Shown here in pieces: positions 38,517-50,457 of a stretch of 64,000 bases of DNA. The stretch is from Leucaena leucocephala. Lineage: Eukaryota > Streptophyta > Magnoliopsida > Fabales > Fabaceae. The DNA is taken from positions 9,110,861 to 9,174,860 of the forward strand of contig CM073534.1 of assembly GCA_037074615.1 (NCBI GenBank). The letters are read 5' to 3'. Every line of letters begins with the position of its first letter. Positions within the stretch are counted from its first letter, which is position 1. The notes below the pieces were generated by a model. It was given only the letters and a program-made list of their open reading frames with translations. It was not told the origin of the DNA and searched no databases. The position numbers and the translations under genes are program-made.

Positions 38517-39203
38517 AAAAAAAAGGTGCACCTAGCAGTTTTATGAAAAGGTAAAGATATATTTAATACTCTAAATTAATTTTAAAAGAATAATTAGTAT
38601 TTTAAAATATTTAAAGGTATAATTAGTATTCTTAACTAATTTTAAAAATAAGACCAATATTTTAAAATATTTAAGGATATAATTATTACTTTGAACTAAT
38701 TTGAGAGTTATGACTAACACACTAAAATATTTAAATTAGTACAATTATGTCATTTCTCTAATAAAAATATAAATTTTTGTCTAATTTTTTTATTTTAATA
38801 TATTATTATTTAAAAAATTATATATGTCATTATTTAAACAATAATACTGAATAAATTTTAAAATTGATATTTGTAAATAATTTATATGTAAAGATTGAGA
38901 AATTTTATGATTTATTTAGTATAATTTATTAAAATAATATTATAAATATAACTTTTTAAATAATAATATGTTGAAATAAAAAGTTTATGTAGCATGTATA
39001 AAAAAATTAGTATTTTTATTAGTATATGGGTAAAATTGTATCAATTTAAATATTATAGAATGTTAATTATTTTTTAAAATTAATTTAAGATGTTAATTGT
39101 ATTCTCAAATATTTTAAGATATTAATTATATCTCTAAAATTAATTTAAAATATTAATTATATTTTTAAAATTAGTTTGAGGGGTTAGGATCACCTTTTAT
39201 CGT
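38517..39203. mobile_element. Foldback element, about 690 bp, with aaaggtg ends
   Basis: Left arm 38517-38650 (aaaaggtgcacctag, ctaaattaattttaaaagaataatta) is mirrored by the complement of 39080-39203 (aaaaggtgatcctaac, ttaaattaattttagagatataatta). Arms hold internal repeats of about 60 bp. A fragment with ctagcactctaaactaat at about 43207-43250 is probably a relative. Confidence 0.68.
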
Positions 39204-39372
39204 TTAGAAAATTGCAAATAACAACTGAGGTTGCTTCGTGTGCCATTACGACATTTCCGCCCTCACATATACCTGAGACCAAGATATCTTGGTCGGACGT
39301 AAACACTCACGCGCTTCCCCCATGTCTTTCTCCAATCAATATTCTTTTTCATGCCTGACTAAATTATTCAAA

Positions 39373-39421
39373 TCGTACTAATTTGACTTTTTCTCTCTAA
39401 AAAAAGGTCAAATTAGTACGA
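39373..39421. repeat. Perfect 15-bp hairpin
   Basis: tcgtactaatttgac (39373-39387) and gtcaaattagtacga (39407-39421) are exact reverse complements separated by 19 bases; with one bulge the stem continues through T/A runs. It may be a remnant of a small TIR element. Confidence 0.85.
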
Positions 39422-40099
39422 AATAAATTTCAATAAAAATATCAAGAAGACAAGCCATTTTCATAGGTATTTATTCTTGAAAAGTAAAAGAAAAAGAGGA
39501 AAGAGTAACACATAAACACATATATACATATATATATATATATATATTATTTTATAATCCTTTCTTAGCCATAACAACATTTTTTCTAAACCCTATTATT
39601 AAATATTTAGGTAAGAGATTAATCCAAATTAAGATTTTATGACTAGGATATCTTTTACCATAAAATTTGTAATAAAGTGGGATTTAAACATAGTCCACCC
39701 ACTTTGTGATCTAACTAATCCACTACTAGATTAGAGTGTGTTTTGTATTATCTTTTGGAGAAAACTTAGCTTATAGAAAAAAGTTATAAAGGTAATTTAA
39801 AAAAAATAACTTCTGAAAAAACAAAACAAATTTTTTATAGAAAACTATAATTTCCCCCCCCCCCCCAAACCATGGTTTCCATTGATAAAGTGATTATGGA
39901 AAAAAGAAAGTTTAGTTACCTTTTGTCAAACAAAACCATGAATTTTACTTCTAAAAGTGTTTCAGTTTCTACTCAAAAAAACCCCTTAAATGCCTTGGGT
40001 AACACGCAACTATATAGTGGATGAATCGAATTTATTATCTACTTCTTCCTTTGATATCCATGCATGCAGGCAGAAGAACCTTCCAGAGCAATTCCAAAT

Positions 40100-40153
40100 G
40101 AGTCAACCTAAAATACGACCTTCCTCACGTTACCCACATGCACATATATAAAA
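40100..40153 (+). promoter_or_regulatory. Likely core promoter of the ERF gene
   Basis: catatataaaac at about 40143-40153 fits a TATA box about 150 bp before the preferred ATG. Just upstream are agtcaa (W-box TTGACT on the minus strand, about 40101-40106) and cacgtta (about 40127); another ACGT core lies at about 40165. A long (TA)n(TGTA)n run separates TATA and ATG. These are motif matches only; stress or WRKY control is inferred. Confidence 0.45.
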
Positions 40154-40300
40154 CAACCTTCCCCACGTAACCTATATATATATATATATGTATGTATGTA
40201 TGTATATATATATACCATGCATTAATTCACCAGGTATTAAAAACCAGTGACGACGCATAGTGATTTATATACTCTCAGTACTGTAGGCAAACGAGGGAGC

Positions 40301-40726
40301 ATGGAGGAGGAGAAGAAAGAGAAAGAAGTGCGGTACCGTGGTGTCCGACGGCGGCCATGGGGGAAGTTTGCAGCGGAGATAAGAGACCCGAGAAAGCAAG
40401 GGGCAAGGCTGTGGTTGGGGACATTTGAGAGAGCTGAAGAAGCAGCAAGAGCTTATGACCAAGCAGCTTACAACTTTAGAGGACAGCTTGCAGTTCTTAA
40501 CTTCCCCGAACACTTCAATCTTCCTCCGCCGCCGCCATATCAACCATTCTCTTCTTCATCGTCTTCTTCTTATGGAGCTGGTGACATTAGTGCAAGTTCC
40601 TCAACAACTACGGCTGCTGAAGAACAACACTTGCAAAGGGAAGTTATTGAGTTTGAGTGTTTGGATGATAAGGTATTAGAAGAGCTTCTTGAATCTCTAG
40701 AGAAGAACAACAACAAACAAGATTGA
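40301..40726 (+). CDS. AP2/ERF transcription factor, small group IX type with EDLL motif (ERF098-like)
   Basis: Seen: single-exon, 141 aa from the Met at 40301 (an in-frame ATG at 40247 would add 18 residues that do not resemble the family, so it is not preferred). One AP2 domain at about residues 11-70 has RYRGVRRRPWGKFAAEIRD, GARLWLGTFE and AARAYDQAAYNFRG. A Pro run and Ser-rich linker follow, then the C-terminal acidic EDLL-type activation motif EVIEFECLDDKVLEELLESL. Known: ERF group IXc proteins bind GCC-box DNA in the nucleus and act in ethylene, jasmonate and defence responses; Arabidopsis ERF095-ERF098 are similarly short. Inferred: transcriptional activator. No intron, as usual in the group. 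Confidence 0.93.
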   Translation: MEEEKKEKEVRYRGVRRRPWGKFAAEIRDPRKQGARLWLGTFERAEEAARAYDQAAYNFRGQLAVLNFPEHFNLPPPPPYQPFSSSSSSSYGAGDISASSSTTTAAEEQHLQREVIEFECLDDKVLEELLESLEKNNNKQD

Positions 40727-41683
40727 GTGCTACTTTACTTATATATACTCTTTGGCCATTATAAACTATTTAACTGATTTAATTATATTAATAGAGTTAG
40801 TTAAATTAGTTAATATATATGTTTTGTCTAAAATACTATTATTTTTGTAACCTTTTCTCTCCCTTTCTTACTTAATTAGTGTTGAAGGAGTATCAATAGA
40901 TATAATTTAGGAAAAAAATAATAAATATAAGAAATATATCTTATATTTATGATTAATATTAACTACTTAATTAAATCATATATTAAGAACATGATGAGTA
41001 TATATATTGTGTTTTTGAGTTTATTTCCCTCTTTTGCAACTTTAATTTTCGGTTTTATACATGTTTTGTTAGGAAGTTTCAATATAATTTTTTAAATTTA
41101 TAAAGTGTATTTATAGTGCCTGAATCTTAACTCTACTAGTTGTATTTAATAAAAATTTTAACTCAACAAATTTAAATAGTAATTCTATAATTATAATTAG
41201 ATACCAACAAAGCAAGCTTAAATTATAATCCTTTAATAAAATACTTTTATATTGTATAATTAAAATAAACCTGCTGACTCAGCAAGTGTATTTTAATTTT
41301 AAGATTAAAAAAATTATATCAACAGATTAAAATTTAAATATACTTAATTGTAGAGTCATTATTTAAGTTTGATGAGTTAATACTTTTTACTAAATGAGAC
41401 TAACGTTATAAAAATTAAAGGACTACAAATATTTCCTAAGCATTTGAGAGATTAAATTGAAACTAAATACAAATTTATATGACCAAACGTATACATTAGC
41501 AAGTGATTCTTCTTCTTCTTTTTTTTTCTGTTTATCTTATTTAAATGAAGGTTATAAATAAGACCAAACTTGTAATTTCTTATTTACTAAAAATTTTACA
41601 TTATATGTGACTAGATTATAAAACTATTAAAAAAATATTGTAATAAAATCACACAGGTACCAAGAAGATATGCCTATATTGTA

Positions 41684-41717
<34 letters not shown>

Positions 41718-42439
41718 TTGACGGTACTCCAAATAGAAACATATAGAAACAAATAAGTGCATAATTTTTAAAAGCAAAAAATTTAGGTCAAATTTCTTAT
41801 ATCAATTTCGTCATATTCTCTAAAAGCATTTTAGAAGCATTGGACATTTTACATGTTACAAATTACACATTAAGAGATCTTTTTCATATTAAAATCCAAG
41901 AATGTTGGAATATCAATATATGATGGTATCAAATATCAAAAGTTGCATAATGTTATACATAAAAAGAAATATGCCAGAGAATATTAGTTTCATTTGAATT
42001 CATTATTTTGTTTGAAAAAGAAAAACAAGGGAATTCGCGTGTTTGATTGCTCCAAAAATATCATTGCAGGTGTATGTGGGCGCATGAGAATTTCAATTAT
42101 TTGAATTGAATTTAATTATTAAAGTAAATAACCAAGAAAAAAAACAAAAAAGAGGATGAATTTTGCCCCAGTATGTATATATGTTTTCAACTAGATTTGT
42201 TAGTGACTTGAGTTCTTGCACACGAGAATTGTGGGGTCTACGACAACTTCCCTTAGTTGAATACTACAGAAAACGGCACCTTCTTTTTCTGGAATAAACA
42301 GAGACTGAATACGTAATGACTAGCTAATTGAAACATATTAATCTCTAAAATATGTTTAGAGTGGTTTAGTTTGAGGAATATTTATGATAATAGGTTCAAC
42401 ATCCAATCGATAACCATAATGAGCTAGAGAGTCGGAACT
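40727..42439. other. Gene-free interval downstream of ERF
   Basis: AT-rich, with a (TTA)n microsatellite at about 41686-41717. No gene or structured RNA recognised. Confidence 0.6.
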
Positions 42440-42676
42440 ATAGTTAATGTTATCATTTGAAATGTGTTGGATTCCTATGGAATATTATTTTATTGTGATT
42501 CTAGTCATAAAGTTTAGAAAGACATCCTAACTCCTGCGTATCTAGGTTTATGCCTAAGGATAATATACAACTCGCCTTACTTGACATTAGTATCACCTAG
42601 AAAAAAATGAGATTTCACTTAACCTTTAGATCGTAGGTAAACTCAACTATTTTTTAAAAAAATTTGTACTAACAAA
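42440..42676 (+). mobile_element. SINE-like family B, copy 2
   Basis: Shares with the 19551 copy the ordered motifs gacatcctaactcctgcgta, ttgacattagtatcacctag, gagatttcacttaacc and gtaggtaaactcaac, ending tttgtac-taacaaaa. The flanking duplication could not be identified. Confidence 0.7.
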
Positions 42677-42829
42677 AGGATCAAAAGTAACAGTCTAATA
42701 TGCAGTAGGAGGTTGCGAATTTGTCTGATAATTGAGTTAGATTGCTATTGATTGACTGCAAAACTTCTGGAGTTGCTAAGGACAGTAATTTTGCGACAAC
42801 TATGATATCAACTAAGGCAAAGTCCTTGG

Positions 42830-43010
42830 TAGAGCCTGATTATCTCGCTGGCAATGGGAGGAATGTAACTGAGTCTTTTGATGAAACCTAGAACCCAAGT
42901 ACTCGTTATCTAAGAGCAAGCCGCCGCAAGTAGTTTCACCATTCACAAAGCCATCAGTGTCTAGTCTTAGCTAGTCTTCCTAAGGAGGGGTCCATCTATT
43001 CACTGATTCA
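42830..43010 (-). mobile_element. Degenerate non-LTR RNase H-like fragment
   Basis: On the minus strand a WTPP segment precedes LRLDTDGFVNGETTCGG and LLLDNEYLG, the start of the RNase H domain common at the C-terminus of plant LINE polyproteins (W-x-P-P ... N/D-T-D-G). Stops interrupt it and only the domain start is visible. Inferred: LINE relic. Confidence 0.6.
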
Positions 43011-43259
43011 CTGTGGGATGTTGAGTATGTTTTTAATGAATCGCAGCTTCTCGTCCTCAATAATACTCTAGTAACCGAGAAGAAGACGTCTTTTTCAGAA
43101 CTATGCTCATCAAACGTAGATTTTGCTACATGTATCCTTCCAAATGCCACAGCATACCGGGCGAAACGGCTACTTCGATTATATTTATATATAAAGTAAA
43201 AATATATCTAGCACTCTAAACTAATATTATAGGTATGATTAATATTTAAAGATGGAATT

Positions 43260-44518
43260 CACACCCTATTTTTAAATTGGCAACCTAAATCTAACATTCC
43301 TGTGAAGCCGTTAAAAGCTTCCATCTGATCACTACACAAAGCCCAAGAGTATTGGCACCGGCGACTGTGATGGCATCGGCATCTTGGGCATCGCCTGGCT
43401 GAGGGCAACGAGTGTACGACGGCAAATATCTGTAAACCAGAATCAAAACCAGTGGACTCCACACATCGCAAGCCTAAAAGGATCGAAGACGAGACAGGAA
43501 AGGTTGGGGGAAGGGGATACCAAATGTACCGATTTATGGGTTCATCTCATTCTCAATGACGACCATTTTCGGAGGTTTGTATCTCTGTGTGAAGGTATCT
43601 CAATAAAGTATGAATATGTATTTATGCCTACTGAATCAGCTAAAACTTTGAATGTGTTTATGAGAGAAATGCAAAAGAGACTATGTGAGTGTGTGAATCG
43701 TTTTGATAAAAACACGAAACAAAGAAAAAGAATCCGATGAAAAACAGATCAAGTTATAAATGTGTGTTTCTGTGTTCCTATACCAATTCGAGTTCTCCTA
43801 TAATGATGGATCCGTAAAATGCAAGAATAAAGAATCTGGAATGAACGAAGTTTATATGCGGAAAAAGAATAATGCCCGCCTGGAAAACGAATGAAAGAAT
43901 TTTGTGAGAGACTACCTAACAGAGAGAGAAAAAGATCATCGGATTCCAGAGACACTCAAGCACTGGACATTAGAAAGGGCTCTGTTTTATGTTCATGAAC
44001 AGAGAAATAAGCACATACTCATTCAAGTCTGTGGCAGAAGAAATCCTGAGAAATAGCAAACCCATAATATTAGCAGTTGAATCGATCAAGAATTCAATAT
44101 TCATGGCTGAAATTGAAGAATCCGCTGGAGCAAAAACCAGAAATCCCACCTCTGAATAACAACACGCTTCCCAAGCAATTCACATGGGAAGATATATAGA
44201 GTGTTTTAGAGTTTTATTGAATAAAGAATTTTTTACATCACCTAGTGCGATTGTCTATCACAAAAGCCATCACATCACTCAGTGCCTTATTTTTAAAAAA
44301 ATTTTGAAGTATCATATCAAGGAAGAAATTAGAGACTATGATGGAGTCCAAGCCTACGTGACAATCATATTCCAAATGGCATTCTACATGGCAATTATAT
44401 CCCAAATGGTAACCTTTGTAGCAATCAAGTTCCAAGTGGCCCACAAAGACAACATAGTGGTGGACAAGAGGTTACAAGATGCATTATATAGACATACTAA
44501 TTCACAATAATAACCAAC
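43260..44518 (-). other. Less AT-rich interval, possibly an LTR on the minus strand
   Basis: On the minus strand, from 44518: tgttggttattattgtgaat, then ctatataatgc as a TATA-like box, and aataaaactctaaaacac as a poly(A)-like signal near 44200. This resembles a Copia LTR, but no 5-bp duplication or partner LTR was found. Frames of 68-118 aa in both directions have no recognisable domain. Confidence 0.3.
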
Positions 44519-44871
44519 ACATGAACAAAAAACAAAAACTAGTCTAATGTCTAAGAAAATATTAGGTTGATCACAAAATGTTATCCTGTATCTTTGTTTT
44601 TTTTTTTGGGAATTATTCTACAGTCCTAAGGAAGGGATTTAATTATTTAAAAATTCAATAAAAATTGAAGAGCATCTAATGACAAGTTCCAGTACAATAA
44701 ATGACAAAAAATTCATGCTGCTCACTTGTCATTGAAACATTTTGGTAATTAAGTTTCTTCTTTAGGAACTCATAGTAAATCCCCTCTTTTTATCTAAAAA
44801 AAATGTGGCTATTCCAAATACAGGAAGGAGAAAGACAAGCCACATGTGACATCATACAGATCTGCTCTGAC

Positions 44872-47800
44872 CTACGCCTTCTTAATTGCAACAGACCTTG
44901 CTTTGAGATTGAGAAAGATTGCCCTGATACAACAAAGTAACCAGAGGCCATTATTGATTTTAAATAATCTACCATGCATGTATGTATATCAGCATAAACA
45001 TATAAAATTAAACAGATATTAGGATTGAGAAGAATAGAGAGAGGAAAAGTTTTTTAACCTAGATCAAGATAAACATTACTTTTCTTCCCTTCTTATCCAT
45101 TCCTCCCCACTCAAACATATTCCAGGTAATAAAAACATGTGATATACTTAAACAAAGAGAATTACTAAAGAGTACGTTTTCTCTTCCTTTCTCAAGCTAA
45201 AACTTAACCAAACAGTTCATATAAGAATCCATAGTCATCTTGTATCTGTATTTTCAAAATCTTCCAACATATCAATCATTGATGACATGCAATTTGAGGA
45301 GGTTGGATGTAACATAAGAAATTTGACAGACTGTCAAAGGCCTACCACTTAATGAAACATAGGTGGAGAGTTATGGGAAGATATGGAGGGGCTGGTTCTA
45401 TGCATACCACTTAATGAAAACATTTTTACTTGGGGACCTTAATGGACATGTCGGTAAGGAGGCAAGAAATTATGTAGGAGCTCATGATGGCTTTGGTTTT
45501 GGGGAGTTTAATAATGAAGGATAATATATTCTTGATTTCTCCCTAGTATACAACCTCAAGATTGTCAACACTTGCTTTGAGAAGTAGGAGGAGCATTTAA
45601 TCACTTACAAGAGTGGAGCCTTAAGGTCGCATATTGACTTCTTTTTGGTAAGAAATCCTAAAGTTTTTTAAAAATTGCAAACTGATTCCTAAGGATGGCG
45701 TGACAACACAACATAGGGTCTTGGTCTTTGATGTGCATATTAAGAATAAAAAACAAAAGCGCCAACAAGTTTTAAACCCAAGGGTCAAATAGTGGCAGTT
45801 AAAGGGTGAGAAGCAGGAGATTTTCAAGAGAAATCTTTTAGAGGAAGGGATTTGAGAGTCACAAGGAAATGCTAACATCGCGAGAAAGAAATGGCTAAGA
45901 GGGTTTCCACCTGAGTACAACATTGTAATGCATTTGTCTAAATATCTTAATCTCTTCTGATATCTACACTAAAGACAACCATTAAGTTTCTGAATGTACA
46001 TGAATCTGGAGATTCTTGGATGAGGCTAACAACATAAACATTTTTGGGATTTACCACATCAGCTGTGATCTGCATAGTAGATAACCTACATTGTAACAAT
46101 ATATAATTCTTGACTAGGATTTACCATCCTTATATGCCTTTGGCATTGTATACCAAATATGGTGGATTTCAAGATTCCTTATCGTTAAGGTATTTTTGTC
46201 AGAAAATCAAAATCCATGTCAAACTTGCCTCCTAAGGTAATATGCAGAATTTCAAGTTCTCAAAATCCTGGAGTACTAACAACTGATTAAATGAGTAGGC
46301 GAGCAAAGAGGACAATTGTTATGAACCCATCTCAATTATCTCACACCCCATTCCGAGTATATATAACTGCTGCTTGATGTTTGAATTATGATTCAATAAT
46401 TTAGCTACTTACAAAAAACACAAAAAACAGAACTAATTGAAAAAGTCAGGAAGATGGCATGTACTTAGCATTGAAGAAAGCTAATAAAGGTAGCAAGTTA
46501 AAGAATATAAATAAATAGAGCTACCACCAATGGCCATTTTGAGTAGTAGAGAGAGAAGGTTCACTAAAAGGTCACATGTTCAGTCTACCTTATATATCAG
46601 CAATATTAAAAAATGTAAGCAAAAAGGTTGAAGGTTATTGGGGCTCACCAGCATGAAGCAACAGCACTTTGAAATAGAACCCTTAATTGCAGCGGCATGT
46701 ATTGGTAATTTATCCAACCAACGATAGGCCAAAACTGCAAGTTAAAACATCAGCAACTTCATGCCACATTTTTTCACATTTCTGCACCAGCCAAAGTCCA
46801 GAACATTGTTCTCAGGGCCTTACCTTCCATGAAGTCAGCTGAACAGAAGGATAGTCGTTTCGAACTTTATTTTTGACAACACCCCAAGGCCTCCCTGAAA
46901 AGCAGAATTACGCTTTAGTTTTGCAGTATGTTATAAAATGCCGAAACGTCATTGCTCTTTTAAACGTTTCAAAGTTCCAATATCAGATTTCTCAATTCCT
47001 TTCTGATTTCTAGAAAAATTCCCAGAGTAGACCTAACTGAAAGTACCCAGGAGTACTTAATCTTGTGGTAGACTAATTAGACTACAAAGTCAGAGAATTG
47101 AGGTTTGAATCCCACTTTGTAAAAGACCCTTGGGGAGAGACATCCTGGGCACAAAGCTTCTATCGAGATTAGTCTGTTGTTAAGATACCTGATAGGATTC
47201 AGAAAAAACACGGACAAGGCTGGCCCAAAGGTTTATCAAAAAGAAAAAGACCTAACAAAAAGTTCTTGAATCATCAAATTGCAGGCAGACTACCTTTGAG
47301 TGCCCATTACAATCTTTTGTTGACGTTTTGTTTTTCCTGTAACTGATAATTTGTTCGCTACCACCCATAAACTAACCCCAGCAGACATAGTGAGGTTATA
47401 GTGAAAGATTACGCAAAGAATTATGCAACAGCTAATCTTCAAATTCTGGTATAAGATAATCGCCAGAACATACATGAAAAGGCAAGTATCCGTAGAAAGA
47501 AAGTAAAGTTTTCCCTTTTTAACCTTTTTGGAAGGGAAGAGAACAGGCTGCAAAATTTACAATTACAAAGTTACAACCAAATATGACATTGATTTGTATT
47601 CATGCCATCTGTTTGGAAAACAAAGTATAGCAATACAATAAGGAAAGAAAAGAAAAAATACCTTCGATAATCAAGCCATAGTACATCATAAAGAAAAAGT
47701 TGTTCCATGGAGAGCTAGTTAGTTGTTCAAGAATCACCTAACAGCAGGAAATTTCATTCATCAACAGGCAAGATATGAAAGTCAAAAGAACAGACAAGAT

Positions 47801-48416
47801 AGCGATATACCTTCTTTGCAACAGTCTCGTTGCCTTTCTTCCCTTTAAAAATCTTTTCCATTAATTTGTGGAGAAAATGTCCAAAGGGTCCTGAGTAAGC
47901 GAAGCCATATAACTGCAAAACAAGTTGACTTCAGATTTGAAAAGGTCCTCAAAATTTCACCGACAAAAAGACTGATCATTGCGCTGTGTCCATGTGATCA
48001 TTTTGTTTCTTTATGTTAACTGGCTTTTCCAAGTTCAAATTAAAGTAGGAACCACATTGACCAAAACGAAAAACAGCTGAGCCGGCTCCCGAAGAATCTA
48101 ACTTGGATTCAGAAATTACAAAAAACCAAAAAAAAACAACAGTGGAGGTAGGTAGTACCATAAAAAGGAGAATCCTTCTCAACTGGAGCCTTTTAGTGCC
48201 AGAAATCTTCTGTGCCACAGCATCGCTGAAGCCTGCAAGAACTGCTGCAGTAATTGCCTGTCAAGAAGAAAAATCAAAACAAAACCGTAAGATTCCCAAA
48301 ATCAAGAAACAGAATGAATCATGGAAAGAAAATAAGGAAGAAACCTTGGTTCTGAGAGGATGGAGCTGAAGTTGCTTGAGATATTTTCTCCAAGAATCTT
48401 TGACTAACTCGGACAT
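44872..48416 (-). CDS. PMP22: Peroxisomal membrane protein 22 / Mpv17 family (7 exons, complete)
   Basis: Seen: exons 48416-48345, 48257-48159, 47912-47811, 47737-47662, 46894-46824, 46734-46649 and 44923-44872, all GT-AG and in phase, 185 aa. Begins MSELVKDSWRKYLKQLQ and LHPLRTKAITAAVLAG; continues SDAVAQKISG, LYGFAYSGPFGHFLHK, KGKKGNETVAKKVILEQLTS, then the family signature WPIVGWINYQYMPLQLRV and ends FLNLKARSVAIKKA. Four hydrophobic segments fit the Mpv17/PMP22 fold. Known: Arabidopsis PMP22 (At4g04470, about 190 aa) is an integral peroxisomal membrane protein; the family may form small-solute channels. Inferred: peroxisomal location from similarity to PMP22. Intron 6 (about 1.7 kb) has taken in a LINE piece and intron 4 a SINE. 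Confidence 0.94.
45420..45890 (+). mobile_element. LINE endonuclease (EEP) fragment in PMP22 intron 6
   Basis: On the plus strand: LLGDLNGHVGKEARNYVGAH, GFGFGEFNNEG, ILDFSLVYNLKIVNTCFEK and LITYKSGALRSHIDFFLVR, the central part of a retrotransposon AP-type endonuclease (GD(F/L)N and S-x-IDF motifs). Stops split the frame (after NNEG, after CFEK and later), so it is dead. It lies antisense to the host gene. Confidence 0.82.
47045..47247 (+). mobile_element. SINE family C (tRNA-derived) in PMP22 intron 4
   Basis: Head cttgtggtagactaattaga (A-box-like), gaggtttgaatcccac (B box, about 47101), body ttggggagagacatcctggg and tail gattcag-A(n). Flanking near-identical 16-mers start agacctaac (47029-47044 and 47248-47263, 13 of 16 identical), a target-site duplication. 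Confidence 0.8.
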
Positions 48417-48990
48417 GGCGCCTGATCATCACCCGAAATCTCCCCTCTGACTTTGACTCTGTATTTGTTATGCGCGAGTTTAGGTTTAAATATAGATCCA
48501 AGAAGTATTGCTTAAAATGAATACCAAAATTATTTGATATGAAGTTGCGGAACACACGCTGAAGAAAAGCACACGTGACGCACGAGAACATTGGGTTAGC
48601 TGGCTGAGCGAGTGAGGTTAAATGCAGGCGGCCACTCCAGGACCAGTGGTGGGGTTTGGGGACATTTAAAGGAGAAAGACTTCCATATTACGTCACGTCA
48701 TGTGAAGTGATGCCTCATATAAAATATTAATTATTTATTTTATTTAAAAAAACAAATATATTAATTTAAAAAATTAAAAAAGTATCTGAATTAAATTAAA
48801 AAATTTATTTTTCTTAAAAATAAAATAAAATTAAATTTAGACGATGAACTAGTATTAAAATATATTGAATTATTGTATTTTTATTGGATAGAGTTTAGAC
48901 GATAGGTACTTATAAAATATATAAGTATTTTTTAATTTAAAAGTGAAATTTATTTATCACTTAAATTCTATATATATAGTCTATTTAGAT
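48417..48990. other. Upstream region of PMP22
   Basis: It holds the presumed promoter and 5' leader of the minus-strand PMP22 gene. No TATA box can be chosen with confidence. tacgtcacgtcatgtgaag at about 48690 contains ACGT cores. Confidence 0.35.
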
Positions 48991-48999
48991 AAGAGTTTA

Positions 49000-49480
49000 T
49001 GAAAAAAAAAAGATTTTTGAATAATTTTTAGAAAATGATATTAAAAAAAGAATTTATAGATTTTTTTTTAATAAATAAGTGTTTGGATAGTTATTACTAA
49101 AATGACTTTTGTAATTGGAAAATTAACAGAAATGATATGATTTTATTAAAAATATAAGAGAATAGAGGATAGAGAAGAGAGATAAAAGATTGTGGAAAAA
49201 AGGGAAGAGAGATGACAGAATATAGGGAATGAGAGAAAAAAGAGGAGAGAGGGTTGAGAAGAGAGAGAAAAGATAGTGTAAAAAAGTAAGGGTAAAATAG
49301 TAATTGAGTAGTCTATAAGATATTTTACTATTCTAAAAGTTATTCTCAATAACTTATTAAAAATATTAATTTTAAACTATAATTTTATCTAAAAACCCTT
49401 TTTGAATAAATATAAATATTTATTTTAAAAAAAATTAAATTAAAATTTTGACAAAAAAAAATTTAAAACTAAAATTTTAG
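49000..49480. repeat. Dispersed repeat with purine-rich core, copy 2
   Basis: Head gtgtttggatagttattacta, core rich in gagaga at about 49155-49275, then gtaattgagtagtctataag, actattctaaaagttattct and aataacttattaaaaat, in the same order as copies 1 and 3. Confidence 0.65.
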
Positions 49481-49719
49481 AGCTTACCCAACATAGATAT
49501 AAAGTATTTCTCAAAAAATTAATTTTAAATATAAATCATTTATAGAGTAATTATTAATTAATAGTAATATTTTTTTTCAATATATTTTTAATAAAAAAAT
49601 ATAAAAAAATTATCAATTTAATATATTTTTTAACCGACGAATATGAAGTTCAAATAATCTTATATATATATATAACGAAAAATTTTTCCAAGTTGGAGTT
49701 TGCCTGTTTAGATTAACTT

Positions 49720-50150
49720 TTAAAAAATAAATTTTAAAAAAAATATATTTTAAAAATATAAATATTTAAATTATTAGTAATAAAATTATTTTTCATATTA
49801 ATAAATTACTAAAAATAGTATGATTTGATTAAAAGTATGAAAGATAAGAGATGGTTGAGAAAAAAAAGAAGAGAAAAGAGATTGTAGAGAAGAGAGAGGA
49901 GATAAGAGATAGAATGAAGAGGAGAGATGAAAAAAGAGAGAGTATAGAAAAGAGATGAGATATGAGAGAAGATGTAAAAAAAATAATAGTAAGATAGTAA
50001 TTGGATAGTCTATATAAATTCTTTTATTATCCTAAAAGTTAATTTTAGTAGTTTATACAAAACTATAATTTTAATTAAAATTATTTCTAAACAAATATAA
50101 CTATTTATTTAAAAAAATTTTAAATCAATATTTTGTCTAATTTTTTTTTT
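49720..50150. repeat. Dispersed repeat with purine-rich core, copy 3
   Basis: Purine core at about 49845-49980, then gtaattggatagtctatata, attatcctaaaagttaattt and a tttaaatcaatattttgtc end. Adjacent to copy 2, in the same orientation, suggesting local duplication or insertion preference. Confidence 0.65.
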
Positions 50151-50457
50151 AAACCATACCCCTACACACATACTAAGTAACCAGTGAACCAATTCTAGAT
50201 CAAGAGCTTTGTACGGGTTAACCCTACATTCTCCTTTAATTTACGTTTGAAGAAAACATTTTCAATCAATATTTTAATACGAAAATCTTCAGGATTGGCA
50301 ATTGATCCACTACTTCTCTAATCATATTAATAAACAATTAATGATGAAGGACATCTCAAATACAATGTCAATAACATTAAATTTACATATTAAAAATTAT
50401 TCAACTGAAATGTTTTATCAAAATTAAAAAAAAAAGTCTTAAACCTCATTAATTTTT

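Noticed and set aside
40247..40300. Upstream in-frame ATG for the ERF gene
   Set aside because: The 18 extra residues do not resemble the family; the Met at 40301 starts the usual acidic/basic leader before the AP2 domain.
43384..43740. 118-aa plus-strand frame
   Set aside because: No recognisable domain; lies in a suspected retroelement interval.
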